NCBI GenBank assembly: GCA_029863005.1
Contig: JAOTWF010000011.1
Location: 1-51,249, forward strand
From: Gammaproteobacteria bacterium
Lineage (GTDB): Bacteria; Pseudomonadota; Gammaproteobacteria; Acidiferrobacterales; Sulfurifustaceae
Direction: 5' to 3'
Length of the DNA stretch: 51,249 nt
Shown here: piece after piece, positions 1 to 10,570 of the stretch
How the letters are laid out: every line of letters starts with the position of its first letter
Position numbering within the stretch: the stretch's first letter is position 1
Position numbers and translations under genes: made by a program
The notes under the pieces: model-generated
Seen by the model: the letters and a program-made list of their open reading frames with translations, nothing else
Database searches by the model: none
Told to the model about the DNA's origin: nothing

Positions 1-866
1 TTGCTCGCATTTAACACTTTGTGCCCGGGTGGCAGGCTCAATAAAGCGATCGCCACTTTTTGCGCGAGTGCATCGGATGTATGGCGTACTTTGGCGAATG
101 GCCACTCGGGGTAGAGCCGGGTACTGAGCGCGAACGGAAAACCCGCTACTTGCTGCGGGTTGAGGATGCGGACCTGCTCTAGCTGAATCTTGCCGGCGGC
201 GGCCATGCGCTCCAGCGTGTCGGTTCGAACCACTCCCGCGTCTACCTCCCCATTGAGTACAGCGTGCACAATCGGGTCTTGAGGCAGACCGACAAACTTG
301 ATTTCGGTGAAATCCTTGAAAGGATCTATGCCGCGATCCTTGAACTCGCGCCAGGCCATGAGGAAACCGCCGAAGGCACTCTTGCCGACTGCCATGAATG
401 TCCGCCCTCGAATGTCTTTCAGATTTTTTACATGCGGATGGTCGATTCGCGTGAAGATCACCGAGCCAAACACGGTATACGGCTGTCCCTGACGAAGATT
501 ACGCAACGTCAGCATGCGCGTGACACCATAACGCGCTTCCAGCTCGACATACGATCCGGGATTGGTCAGCACGAAATCCACTTCGCCGCCCGCTACCGCG
601 GGACCGATGGAACGGTTGTCGAGCGACATGATGCTGAAGCGATAACCTGGAATCTGCTGCGTCAGGTAGTCAGCGGTTGGTGACCATAAATTCAGACTAT
701 CTTCACGGTGCGCGAGCAACCCAATACGCACCGCCTGGTCAGCAGCCCAACCGGCGGTAGGTGTCAACATAGCGATCAGAACCAGCAGCATGCATGCTTT
801 TGGCTGGAAACCGGCCCGAGGGGGAATTCGTCCGTCATTTCCTGCGCTGATAGCCACGAGATACAT
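1..866 (-). CDS. PhnD/TtrS-type periplasmic binding domain protein, partial (probable sensor)
   Basis: The reading frame is open from an ATG at 866 to the left edge, so the C-terminal part is missing. The visible 288 residues have a leader region (hydrophobic run MLLVLIAML about residues 26-34, cleavage probably after GWA) followed by a type-2 periplasmic binding fold of the PhnD/SsuA/transferrin class. Recognisable stretches are DFVLTNPGSYVELEA, AVGKSAFGGFLMAWRE and DAGVVRTDTLERM. This version is the one usually fused to a membrane-spanning histidine kinase (TtrS-like) or to PAS/GGDEF modules, so a signalling output beyond the edge is likely; this is inference, and a free substrate-binding protein remains possible. 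The ligand cannot be read from the sequence. The start is uncertain: an internal ATG at 791 would give a cleaner, shorter signal peptide, while the ATG at 866 has GGAG only one base upstream. Confidence 0.75.
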   Translation of the reverse strand, partial: MYLVAISAGNDGRIPPRAGFQPKACMLLVLIAMLTPTAGWAADQAVRIGLLAHREDSLNLWSPTADYLTQQIPGYRFSIMSLDNRSIGPAVAGGEVDFVLTNPGSYVELEARYGVTRMLTLRNLRQGQPYTVFGSVIFTRIDHPHVKNLKDIRGRTFMAVGKSAFGGFLMAWREFKDRGIDPFKDFTEIKFVGLPQDPIVHAVLNGEVDAGVVRTDTLERMAAAGKIQLEQVRILNPQQVAGFPFALSTRLYPEWPFAKVRHTSDALAQKVAIALLSLPPGHKVLNAS

Positions 867-1007
867 ACTCCGAGTTGTAGTTGATGTATTTAAAGTACTG
901 CAGTTATTACGACACAAAACTAAGGCTGCATAATTCGTACCAAGCTCAATAATAGCCCATTGCACCGGATAATGGCGTTCCTGCTGCCAGCGTCGCCGCC
1001 GTGGCGT

Positions 1008-1856
1008 TTACTTGTGAGCTAGCGGCGCGGCGGACAGGATTTCCGTCAAATAAGTGACGAAACGATCGCGATACTCGCTTTTCTGAAACGCTTGAATGTG
1101 GCCACCATCCGGAACAATCCATAACTGCTTTGGTTCGCGCGCAAGCTCGAACAGGCTTAGCCCGTGATGCAGCGGCACAATGGGATCCTGATCTCCGTGG
1201 ATAATGAGCAACGGGATGGGGCTGATGTCCGCCATGGCCCGAGACGGGTTGTATTCTCTCGATATGGTCCATGACAACGGCCATTGCAACGGCCAGGTCA
1301 GCCAGAAATCGGACAGTTTTTCGCGCGTGATCTGACGATAATCAAAAAAAGCACTTTCCACCACCACCGCGCGGATGTGCCCACGATAGGCCGTGTGCGC
1401 CACACGATACAAGGCGATGGCACCGCCGAGGCTCTGACCGAAAACCACAATGCGATTGGCATCCAGTCCCGGGCGACCAACCAGCATCCGCAAAGCGCTC
1501 TCTACGTCATCCTGCACACCGGTCAATGTGGGCTCGCCCGCGGATAAGCCGTATCCACGGTAATCCAGCAGGAACACGTTGAAGCCTCTGGGCGGCAACC
1601 AGCGCACTGACATGATGTGGGTGCTGATGTTTTCGGCATTGCCATGCAAAAACAAAATAGTCGCCAGCGCCCTGCCCTGCGCGGGCAGAAACCAGCCGTG
1701 CAGGTGGGTACCATCGTTTGCGTTGAAATACACGTCTTCATACGCCAACCCGAGTTGCCCGGGAGTCTGCACGTGTTCGCGGTAGGGAAAGAAAAAGGCA
1801 TTGCTGCAACCAAGAAGGCTGAGCAAGAGCAAGCCAATGACCAATAAACGCTGCAT
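1008..1856 (-). CDS. lipoprotein alpha/beta hydrolase (S33/Hydrolase_4 type)
   Basis: This 282-residue protein begins with a lipoprotein signal ending in the lipobox LLGC, so Cys17 should be lipidated and the enzyme anchored in the envelope facing the periplasm. The hydrolase core shows the oxyanion strand LFLHGNAEN (about 68-76), the nucleophile elbow GQSLGG with Ser142, an acid in HGDQDP (Asp222 or Asp224) and the catalytic His253 in GGHI. This pattern fits the serine aminopeptidase S33/BEM46-like group, whose bacterial substrates are mostly unknown. I chose the ATG at 1856 because it gives the lipoprotein signal and because it overlaps the stop of the DUF4105 gene by one base (TAATG), which suggests translational coupling. 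A longer frame reaches further upstream inside that gene and is not needed. The actual ester or peptide substrate is not predictable. Confidence 0.88.
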   Translation of the reverse strand: MQRLLVIGLLLLSLLGCSNAFFFPYREHVQTPGQLGLAYEDVYFNANDGTHLHGWFLPAQGRALATILFLHGNAENISTHIMSVRWLPPRGFNVFLLDYRGYGLSAGEPTLTGVQDDVESALRMLVGRPGLDANRIVVFGQSLGGAIALYRVAHTAYRGHIRAVVVESAFFDYRQITREKLSDFWLTWPLQWPLSWTISREYNPSRAMADISPIPLLIIHGDQDPIVPLHHGLSLFELAREPKQLWIVPDGGHIQAFQKSEYRDRFVTYLTEILSAAPLAHK

Positions 1857-3775
1857 TAGAAATAGAAATGCAGGGAGAGATTTCCGCTGTTCCAGTAATC
1901 GTGGAATTCCTGTTTCCGGGACAGGCCCAGCCGCAGCGCGCTTTGCCGGCTCAGCGCATAGCGCTGCTCCAGCACCAGATCGCGCGACCAATGATCGTCG
2001 CCAAGGCCATAACGCAACGAGCGGGCCGACAGATGGACTCCCCAACGATCCGTCACATTGGCCAGCAAGCCGATGGCGGGGCCGGCGCCCAAGGCATAAT
2101 CCCGGTCAAAACGGGAACCAACGTCCAGCGCTGCTTCGATAAAACCGTAGTAAACGACACCGCCATCAAACTTTTCTGGCGTACTGTAAGCAAGCCCGGG
2201 GCCACCATTGAGCCGGAAAACCAACGGCTCTTCATTGCCGGGAAAACGCTTGCGTGTCCAGCCGATATTGACTTTCCATGAAACCGGGTGGAAAAAATCA
2301 TTGCGTGGCGACAGCGAAACGATGTCCAAGGGTTTAAATTCCTCCAAACGCAGGCCGTCATCGCCGCGGTAGTGACGCCAGCGCATGTCAAAAAACTGGA
2401 TCTGCGCGCCACGCGTGTAACCGGCGTCATGATCGAGCAGGTCGTGATAGGTCGGACGCACATGAATCTCCTCGAAATGGCGGCCGTCACGACTACCCGC
2501 CCCGATGCCGATGCGCGACGTCTTGTGGCCCTCGTCCGGTCGAACCGACGGTACCGCCACCTCCGGTTTCTGTGGTGGAACCTCCAGCCGGCTGCGTGCC
2601 AGCAGCAAGTTGCGCATATGCGAGAAAGCGTTAGCCGCCTTGCCGCCGCCAGTGGTCGCTTCATAAGCCGTGTACTCATAGCCGAGTTCCAGCACCCTAG
2701 CCTGGTCCAACGCTGGCAGTTCGCGTATGCGATCGTTGTTTGCATCGATTCGCTGCTGGCCCAGATCCCTGGCGAGTCTGCCCTGATCCGCCGACATTTG
2801 CTTCAGCCGTTGACGCATGATGGTTACACTGGCAGGACGATACACCACGCGTTTGAGCAGACCCGCCTGGTCGGTCACGGCACGCACGGTATCAGATGGA
2901 ATCGCCCACCACCGGAAACGGTCCGTCAACTGCAATCCGGGACGGGCCACTTCTAGTAACGACAACAGATGGTAGGCGCAGTTTTCGTCAAAAAAATAAT
3001 AATCAAAATGGGTTGGACCCAACTCCCACACATGCATCAACAGCCGGTCAATTTCTTTAGGGGTGAGCGTCAGCTGATATTCCCAAACGTCGCGGTTCTC
3101 GATATCACTGTATTCCCTGACTTTGAGATAATAAGGCGTAATAGCGAATACTCCGGGATAACCCCCGAACAATCCCCGGACCGCGAATATCAGGCCGCTG
3201 GTTTCATCCGTGCCGGCGGCATAGCTGATGGAATAGGCCAACAAGCGTGTTTTTTCATCCTGATCCCTGGCATCAATGCGCAGCAATGTATGGCCATACA
3301 TCGAGGCCGGATTGTTCAGGTAGGCAGCGGGAAAGACCAGCGTAACTTCGTGCGGATCGAGACTGGCGTGCCACTGATAAAAACGCTTGCAAGGCTGCGA
3401 TGGCAGGCGCGCCGGGTCGAATTGCAGTTCCTGTTTCAACCACTGGTAGCGCGCGATAAACCGGCACTGGGGGTTTTGTGTCTTGTCGGTTTCCTCTGAC
3501 GTGGAGAAAAAGGCGGCGAGTGTCGCTTCCAGTTCGGCCGCCGCATCGGTCTTGCCATGAGGCGCATTGAAAAATTCAGAGTCATCGGCAAGACTGCGTT
3601 TTCCCGGCCAGTAGGGGTAGGGTTTGTAATGCAGCAGGTTGAGCCACTCGGCGCGCTGTGACAGATTTGCCTGTCGGGCCCGTTGTATCAGCTCTTCGAG
3701 ATAGGCATTGTCGGACGCGAAAACCGCGAACGGCGACCACAAAAAGATAAACAGTAGAATCCAGCGCCCTGGCAT
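1856..3775 (-). CDS. DUF4105 family envelope protein
   Basis: The protein has 639 residues with a signal peptide (about 1-20, cleaved near VFA-S). The N-terminal half carries the DUF4105 (Lnb periplasmic domain) pattern, including YGHTLLRID and DENCAYHLLSLLE; the His and Cys in these two motifs resemble a papain-like or NlpC/P60-type pair, but that is inference. The C-terminal third has alternating hydrophobic residues and ends in LSLHFYF with a terminal Phe, typical of an outer-membrane beta-barrel. The family is common in proteobacteria without an agreed function. The gene is followed with one-base overlap by the lipoprotein hydrolase, so the two are probably made together and may act on the same envelope substrate. 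There is no strong ribosome binding site before the ATG, but the signal peptide supports this start. Confidence 0.85.
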   Translation of the reverse strand: MPGRWILLFIFLWSPFAVFASDNAYLEELIQRARQANLSQRAEWLNLLHYKPYPYWPGKRSLADDSEFFNAPHGKTDAAAELEATLAAFFSTSEETDKTQNPQCRFIARYQWLKQELQFDPARLPSQPCKRFYQWHASLDPHEVTLVFPAAYLNNPASMYGHTLLRIDARDQDEKTRLLAYSISYAAGTDETSGLIFAVRGLFGGYPGVFAITPYYLKVREYSDIENRDVWEYQLTLTPKEIDRLLMHVWELGPTHFDYYFFDENCAYHLLSLLEVARPGLQLTDRFRWWAIPSDTVRAVTDQAGLLKRVVYRPASVTIMRQRLKQMSADQGRLARDLGQQRIDANNDRIRELPALDQARVLELGYEYTAYEATTGGGKAANAFSHMRNLLLARSRLEVPPQKPEVAVPSVRPDEGHKTSRIGIGAGSRDGRHFEEIHVRPTYHDLLDHDAGYTRGAQIQFFDMRWRHYRGDDGLRLEEFKPLDIVSLSPRNDFFHPVSWKVNIGWTRKRFPGNEEPLVFRLNGGPGLAYSTPEKFDGGVVYYGFIEAALDVGSRFDRDYALGAGPAIGLLANVTDRWGVHLSARSLRYGLGDDHWSRDLVLEQRYALSRQSALRLGLSRKQEFHDYWNSGNLSLHFYF

Positions 3776-3800
3776 GAGGTACCCGCAATCACGGGAAAGA

Positions 3801-3836
3801 TAAAAACGGCACCCAGCTTACAACAGCTGGGTGCCG
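3801..3836 (-). terminator. rho-independent terminator of the DUF3015 gene
   Basis: A perfect 12-bp inverted repeat (3807-3818 and 3825-3836) encloses a 6-base loop. Read on the minus strand it lies just after the stop at 3859 and is followed by TTTTTA (3806-3801). This is one of the clearest terminators in the window and separates the DUF3015 transcript from the DUF4105 gene at 3775. Confidence 0.92.
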
Positions 3837-3858
3837 CGGTGAAACGACAGCTTGGCAA

Positions 3859-4356
3859 TTAGATCGACAGAGAATACTGAGCGAGCTCACTGTCCGACGC
3901 CAATACCTGCTTCAGAGAGGCAAGCACCTGATCAGTGGTTGAATTGTCGGATGAGAATATACGCCCAAAATTATCCTTGGTGACCTGGAAGAATGCGGCC
4001 TTGTGCTGATCGTGAACACCTATCAGTTTGGCCAGGGACTCCAGTGACTCACCGCTGCCGGTGGACATATCATGCGCCAGTTTTTCCTTGTTGCCGTCGA
4101 TAAACATCGCGGTTTTCCAGGTGGACTTTACCACGCCATCCTGGGTACAGCCTGAGGTGCCAGACGAAATGCCGAAAGTCTGGTTGCCGGACGTTCCGTT
4201 TGTGGTCGCCCCGAGTACCTGGGGAGCAATTCCGCGTTGGCCATCAAATGCCTTGCTGCCCCAACCGCAAGTTCCGATATTATTTTCCCCGGCCGCCATG
4301 GCACCGGTTGAGAACAATCCCACTAAAGCGACCGCAACGAGCTTCCTGTTCAGCAT
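3859..4356 (-). CDS. DUF3015 family secreted protein
   Basis: This 165-residue protein starts with a clear signal peptide (MLNRKLVAVALVGLF, cleavage after AMA near residue 21). The mature part begins with NNIGTCGWGSKAFDGQRG and continues with repeated Thr/Ser/Gly around GNQTFGISSGTSGC, which I recognise as the DUF3015 pattern. Two mature cysteines (in GTCGWG and SGCTQDG) could form a disulfide. The family is exported and of unknown function. AGGAGA stands 5 bases before the ATG. The gene is monocistronic: it has its own terminator downstream and diverges from the small lipoprotein gene at 4563 across a 206-base AT-rich spacer that should hold both promoters. Confidence 0.85.
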   Translation of the reverse strand: MLNRKLVAVALVGLFSTGAMAAGENNIGTCGWGSKAFDGQRGIAPQVLGATTNGTSGNQTFGISSGTSGCTQDGVVKSTWKTAMFIDGNKEKLAHDMSTGSGESLESLAKLIGVHDQHKAAFFQVTKDNFGRIFSSDNSTTDQVLASLKQVLASDSELAQYSLSI

Positions 4357-4562
4357 TAAGTTATCTCCTGATATTTAAGGGATGATGCAACCTAAATTAC
4401 TCTAACAACCTTTTCATTTATATGCATAGTTATATAAAGAGTCAAGGCAAATGCGGGAATTTCGGCATCCACCACATGTTCTGTTATTGGTTCAGTCATC
4501 AGACACGCGTGGAATACGGATTAATCCGCCAAGCCAGTAAGATCAACCGACAAGTGGAGAAT

Positions 4563-4961
4563 ATGAATAATTGCAAAATAATAATTTCGCTAGTATTGCT
4601 TCTTTCCGGATGCAGTAATTTTTATCTCGACACCAGCGATCTCTTGAGGACGCAGAATACCGAGAATCTCAAAAAATTGACTGTCGGTCTTCGCCTGGAA
4701 GTAGCCAAAGAATTAATGGGGACCGAACCTTCCAAAAGCTTATTCATGTGGATCGATAATCCATACCGTATCGAAACCCTGAAGGGCAAGGACGGGAAAA
4801 ACTATGAGGTCCTGTACTACTACACCGAACTGAAACAGCGCGACGACAAGATCACCGACGATGAATTGACCCCGCTCGTCTTCCAGGATGGAAAACTGAT
4901 TGGCTGGGGCTACGCCTACCTTGACCAGAAAGTTCCACCCAGGCCGGTATATACCCGCTAA
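4563..4961 (+). CDS. small lipoprotein, DUF3192-like
   Basis: This is a 132-residue protein. The ATG at 4563 gives a lipoprotein signal with lipobox LLSGC (Cys17), and GGAG lies 3-4 bases upstream; the open frame extends further upstream but the extension has no signal-peptide character. The mature domain reads like the SmpA/OmlA-type small-protein fold: VGLRLEVAKELMG is a typical first helix, followed by strands around YRIETLKGKDGKNYEVLYYYTE and the C-terminal LTPLVFQDGKLIGWG. This resembles DUF3192, though I hold that assignment loosely. It should sit in the outer membrane facing the periplasm. It ends 12 bases before the end of the convergent ZIP transporter gene. Confidence 0.8.
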   Translation: MNNCKIIISLVLLLSGCSNFYLDTSDLLRTQNTENLKKLTVGLRLEVAKELMGTEPSKSLFMWIDNPYRIETLKGKDGKNYEVLYYYTELKQRDDKITDDELTPLVFQDGKLIGWGYAYLDQKVPPRPVYTR

Positions 4962-4973
4962 GCATCAGATGTA

Positions 4974-5807
4974 TCAATGCAGGGTGGAATGGGTTGCGAA
5001 GATCACGAGGATGCCGAGCCCAATCAACACCATCTGCTGCGCCGTGGCGCTGAACTCGGGGCGCTTGTGCAAACCGGGTATCAAATCAGCCACGGCAATG
5101 TATATGAAGCTGGACGCGGCTATGGCGAGGACATACGGCACGAGGATGTTGGCCAGGGACAGGGAAAAGAAGGCAATGACACCGCCGATGATAGTGGTTA
5201 ATCCGGTCAGCGCGTTGTATAGCAGCGCCCGCCCCCGGCGGTATCCGCTCTGGAGCAGAATCGCAAAGTCGCCGAGCTCTTGGGGTATTTCGTGAGCAAT
5301 GACAGCGATGCTCGTGATGACACCGAGGTGAATGTCGGTCAGGAAGGCGGCCGCAATCAGTACGCCATCCACCATGTTGTGGATCCCGTCACCAATGAGT
5401 ATCAGCTTGCCTGCCGCCGCATCGCGTGCACGCTCCACGTCCGGGATATGCGTCTCGGTCACTCCCTGGGCTTTGTCTTCCGGGATATGCGTGCTTCCAT
5501 GGACGTCACAATCATGGGTATGACAGTGGCGCCAGATCACCATTTTTTCGAGAAAGAAAAAAGCAAGTATCCCGCACAAAACCGTGAGCGTGACGCGATG
5601 CGCGTCCACCCCTGGTGTCTCGAAGGCGTGCGGCAGGATCGCCAGGAACGAGGCGCCGAGCAGCGTGCCGATGGCGAAACTTACCATCGGAGACAGCATT
5701 CGGGTGCGAATCGATTCCGGCAACAGCAGAAATGTGGCCGCCGCCAGAACGCTGAGCACGCCACCGAGCGCGGAAAATACAATAATCCAGAGAATCAGTG
5801 AATCCAT
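4974..5807 (-). CDS. ZIP family divalent metal transporter
   Basis: This 277-residue integral membrane protein has about eight hydrophobic segments in the ZIP arrangement. A His-rich cytoplasmic loop (HCHTHDCDVHGSTH, about residues 94-107) follows TM3. The two metal-site helices are present: HNMVDG (about 143-148) in TM4 and HEIPQELGD (about 172-180) in TM5. ZIP proteins move Zn2+ and sometimes Fe2+ or Mn2+ into the cytoplasm. The substrate here is likely zinc, inferred only from the family and the His-rich loop. It lies 41 bases downstream of pgeF on the same strand, itself a zinc-binding protein family, but co-transcription is not proven. No zinc-responsive operator is obvious upstream. Confidence 0.9.
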   Translation of the reverse strand: MDSLILWIIVFSALGGVLSVLAAATFLLLPESIRTRMLSPMVSFAIGTLLGASFLAILPHAFETPGVDAHRVTLTVLCGILAFFFLEKMVIWRHCHTHDCDVHGSTHIPEDKAQGVTETHIPDVERARDAAAGKLILIGDGIHNMVDGVLIAAAFLTDIHLGVITSIAVIAHEIPQELGDFAILLQSGYRRGRALLYNALTGLTTIIGGVIAFFSLSLANILVPYVLAIAASSFIYIAVADLIPGLHKRPEFSATAQQMVLIGLGILVIFATHSTLH

Positions 5808-5848
5808 ATTGGGAAATCGCCCGACGAGAAAACGGGCATCATCTTAGC

Positions 5849-6616
5849 CTACCGCGCGTTTTTATCCAGCCAGATGAGCGAGGCCATGCGACCGCAGGTG
5901 CCGTCGCGCCGGTGAGAATAAAAATGGTCACGTTCGCGCAAGGTACAACGCAGGCCGCCGTAGATCTCGTGCACCCCCTGCGCGCGCAATTTCCGACGTG
6001 CAATGTCGTACAGATCGGCAAGCCAGCGTCCGGGACGATGGGGGATGGCCGTGAAACATTGCGAAAAATCGCGATCCTGGCCGACGAAAGTTTTTCTCAC
6101 TTCGTCACCTACTTCATAGGCTGATGGTCCAATCGCGGGACCAAGCCAGACCAGGAGATTTGCCGTCGGAAGTTTGAGCCGGCGCAACCCCTCTTCGATG
6201 ATCCCGCTAGCCAGACCGCGCCATCCCGCATGCAGAATTCCAATGCGCGTGCTGCGCCGGTCGCACAGGAACACGGGCAGACAGTCCGCGGTCAACACCG
6301 CACAGACCACACCACCCGTGCCGGTAACACAACCATCCGCTTCCTCGCTGGGTCCGGCATCGAAGGCATCGATGACCCGGTTGCCGTGCACCTGCGTGAG
6401 CCACAACGGTTCAGCAGGTAGCTGGAGAACATCCTTCAATAACACCCGATTGTGTTTGACGCTCCCAGGTTCGTCGCCCACGAGATTGCTGAGATTAAAA
6501 GTTGCATACGGCCCGACGCTGAATCCACCGTGGCGCGTGGTCGTCAGCGCCTTCACCTGCGCCGGTGCCGGCCAATCAGGGATAATGAACTCGAGAGTGT
6601 TGATCGTCGCCGCCAT
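5849..6616 (-). CDS. pgeF: peptidoglycan editing factor / multicopper-oxidase-like PgeF
   Basis: This 255-residue protein belongs to the PgeF/YlmD (DUF152, laccase-domain) family, which in E. coli keeps wrongly charged UDP-MurNAc-L-Ser out of the cell wall and in other bacteria shows purine nucleosidase or phenol oxidase activity. Signature pieces are LTQVHGNRV, TADCLPVFL, HAGWRGLASG, GPAIGPSAYEV and the C-terminal FYSHRRDGTCGRMASLIW. The His of QVHGN, the Cys of TADC and the His of HAGW are the conserved metal ligands. It follows rluD on the same strand after 75 bases, the same order as E. coli rluD-pgeF. The ATG at 6616 gives the usual family N-terminus. Confidence 0.93.
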   Translation of the reverse strand: MAATINTLEFIIPDWPAPAQVKALTTTRHGGFSVGPYATFNLSNLVGDEPGSVKHNRVLLKDVLQLPAEPLWLTQVHGNRVIDAFDAGPSEEADGCVTGTGGVVCAVLTADCLPVFLCDRRSTRIGILHAGWRGLASGIIEEGLRRLKLPTANLLVWLGPAIGPSAYEVGDEVRKTFVGQDRDFSQCFTAIPHRPGRWLADLYDIARRKLRAQGVHEIYGGLRCTLRERDHFYSHRRDGTCGRMASLIWLDKNAR

Positions 6617-6691
6617 GGAATATGAATGTCCTAGTCGTGGCAGATATTACAAGGGATGCGCGGGTGTCGCTACCGTTGATAGACTTTTTGC

Positions 6692-7660
6692 CTAATTGTG
6701 AAGCTTGGTATCCTGCGCCAGCGCTCCCATCAAATGACTCATATCCTCTGGAACGGAAGTGGCCCATTGCAAGCGCTTGCCCGTTTCAGGATGAACCAAT
6801 GACAGCTTGAGAGCATGGAGGGCTTGGCGCTTGAAACCGCGCAACGCGTTTTTCAGACTCTCACTGGCCTTCGCGGGAATTCGTAAACGTCCGCCATACA
6901 CCGGGTCGCCGACAACAGGAAAATGCAGATGTGCCATGTGCACGCGAATCTGGTGCGTGCGTCCTGATTCGAGCTTCACCTGCACCAGCGTATGAGCGCG
7001 GTATTTTCTCATCACGCGGTAGTGGCTGACGGCGGGCTTGCCCTGATGGCTTACGGCCATGCGCGTGCGTTGGGTGCGGTGACGCCCAATGGGGGCTTCA
7101 ATGGTGCCACCGGCGACCATGACACCGTAGACGATGGTAAGGTATTCGCGCTCAACTTTATGTTCCCGTAGTTGTTCAATCAGATTCTGACGGGCACGTT
7201 CGGTCTTCGCCACCACCAGCAAGCCCGAGGTGTCTTTATCGAGCCGATGCACGATCCCGGCGCGCGGAAGTTGCTTGAGTATTGGCGCGTGCGCGATCAA
7301 GGCATTCAGCAAGGTTCCTTCCGGATTACCCGCTCCCGGGTGCACCACCAATCCGGGTGGCTTGTTGATAACAAGCAGCTCGTTGTCCTCGTGCACAACC
7401 TCCAGTGGAAGCGACTGCGCTTTCCAGCCTGAATCCACTGGCGGTGGAACCATCAGTTCCACCGCGTCACCCTCTCGCACCTTGTCACGTTTCCTTGGTA
7501 CTCGGCCGTTGAGGGTAACGCGCCCGTCTTCGATCCATTGTTGCAACCGCGAACGTGTGATATCCGTGAATAGCATCGACAACGCCTGATCGAGCCGTTG
7601 TCCGGCCAGCCCGGGCGGGATGCTTGCCGACAATCTGGATTCCTGTTTCAGGTTTTTCAC
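6692..7660 (-). CDS. rluD: 23S rRNA pseudouridine synthase RluD
   Basis: This 322-residue enzyme should make pseudouridines 1911, 1915 and 1917 in helix 69 of 23S rRNA. An S4 RNA-binding domain occupies about residues 20-75 (RLDQALSMLF, SRLQQWIEDGRVTLNG), followed by the RluA-type catalytic core with the motif HRLDKDTSGLLV, whose Asp is the catalytic residue, and the downstream RTHQIRVHMAHL. Length matches the family. It starts at a GTG. It is divergent from bamD (69 bases between the starts), the same arrangement as in E. coli, and is followed by pgeF. RluA or RluC would be alternatives by sequence class, but the bamD/pgeF context decides for RluD. Confidence 0.95.
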   Translation of the reverse strand: MKNLKQESRLSASIPPGLAGQRLDQALSMLFTDITRSRLQQWIEDGRVTLNGRVPRKRDKVREGDAVELMVPPPVDSGWKAQSLPLEVVHEDNELLVINKPPGLVVHPGAGNPEGTLLNALIAHAPILKQLPRAGIVHRLDKDTSGLLVVAKTERARQNLIEQLREHKVEREYLTIVYGVMVAGGTIEAPIGRHRTQRTRMAVSHQGKPAVSHYRVMRKYRAHTLVQVKLESGRTHQIRVHMAHLHFPVVGDPVYGGRLRIPAKASESLKNALRGFKRQALHALKLSLVHPETGKRLQWATSVPEDMSHLMGALAQDTKLHN

Positions 7661-7729
7661 GGGTCTTTTCGATGAAGTGAAATCGGGTTAAGCTGCCGCG
7701 ACTTTATACGTTGTTTCGGGGTAAATCGA

Positions 7730-8512
7730 ATGTATCGCCTCATCGGGCCACTGATCGCCCTCATATTCATGCTGATTGCCGGATGTTCCGGTATCACGGA
7801 GGATCCGACCAAGAACTGGTCGCCGGAAAAATTCTATACGGAGGCCAAGAAGAAAATCGAGGATGGCGACTACGAGACTGGGATTAAATACTTTGAAACA
7901 CTCGAGGCACGCTATCCCTACGGCCGCTACGCCGAACAGACACAACTGGAAATCGCCTACGCTTATTACAAATACGAGGAACCGGCGCTGGCGATTGCGG
8001 CGGCTGAGCGGTTCATCCGCTTGCATCCAACGCACCCCAACGTGGATTACGCTTACTACATCAAGGGATTGGTGAATTTTCGTGGAGAGAAAAACCTAGT
8101 GAACTGGCTCCTGGGTTCCAAGGACGACCTTGCCGACCGCGATCCCAAAGGCGCGCTCGAATCCTACAATGCCTTCAATGAAATCGTGACTCGTTTCCCC
8201 AACAGCCGCTATGCCGCCGATGCACGACAGCGCATGGCCTATTTGTTTGAGGCCCAGGCAAAATATGAATCGCTGGTGGCGCGCTTCTATTATGAACGCT
8301 CAGCCTACGTGGCGGCTGTCAATCGCGCCAAATACGCTTTGGAGAAATATCCACGCACGCCCTCCACAGAAGACGCGCTCGGGATTATGGCGTTGTCCTA
8401 CAAAGCCATGGGAGTTGATGACCTCGCCACCGATACCTTGAAGGTGCTCCGCCGGAATTTTCCAGATAGCCGGTATATCGGCAAGATCGCCGCGCAAACA
8501 ACCCACCGCTGA
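7730..8512 (+). CDS. bamD: outer-membrane assembly lipoprotein BamD
   Basis: BamD is the essential lipoprotein of the BAM complex that folds beta-barrel proteins into the outer membrane. The 260-residue product has lipobox LIAGC (Cys19) and five TPR-like repeats, starting with the characteristic FYTEAKKKIEDGDYETGIKYFE (about residues 35-56) and including PNSRYAADARQRMAYL and FYYERSAYVAAVNRAKY. Length is close to E. coli BamD (245). It is divergent from rluD and converges on glnB with only nine bases between the stops. Confidence 0.96.
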   Translation: MYRLIGPLIALIFMLIAGCSGITEDPTKNWSPEKFYTEAKKKIEDGDYETGIKYFETLEARYPYGRYAEQTQLEIAYAYYKYEEPALAIAAAERFIRLHPTHPNVDYAYYIKGLVNFRGEKNLVNWLLGSKDDLADRDPKGALESYNAFNEIVTRFPNSRYAADARQRMAYLFEAQAKYESLVARFYYERSAYVAAVNRAKYALEKYPRTPSTEDALGIMALSYKAMGVDDLATDTLKVLRRNFPDSRYIGKIAAQTTHR

Positions 8513-8521
8513 CCGTCGCGG

Positions 8522-10569
<2,048 letters not shown>

Positions 10570-10570
10570 G

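Noticed and set aside
2288-2956. 222-residue plus-strand open frame inside the DUF4105 gene
   Set aside because: It is antisense to a well-supported gene, has no recognisable domain and no ribosome binding site.
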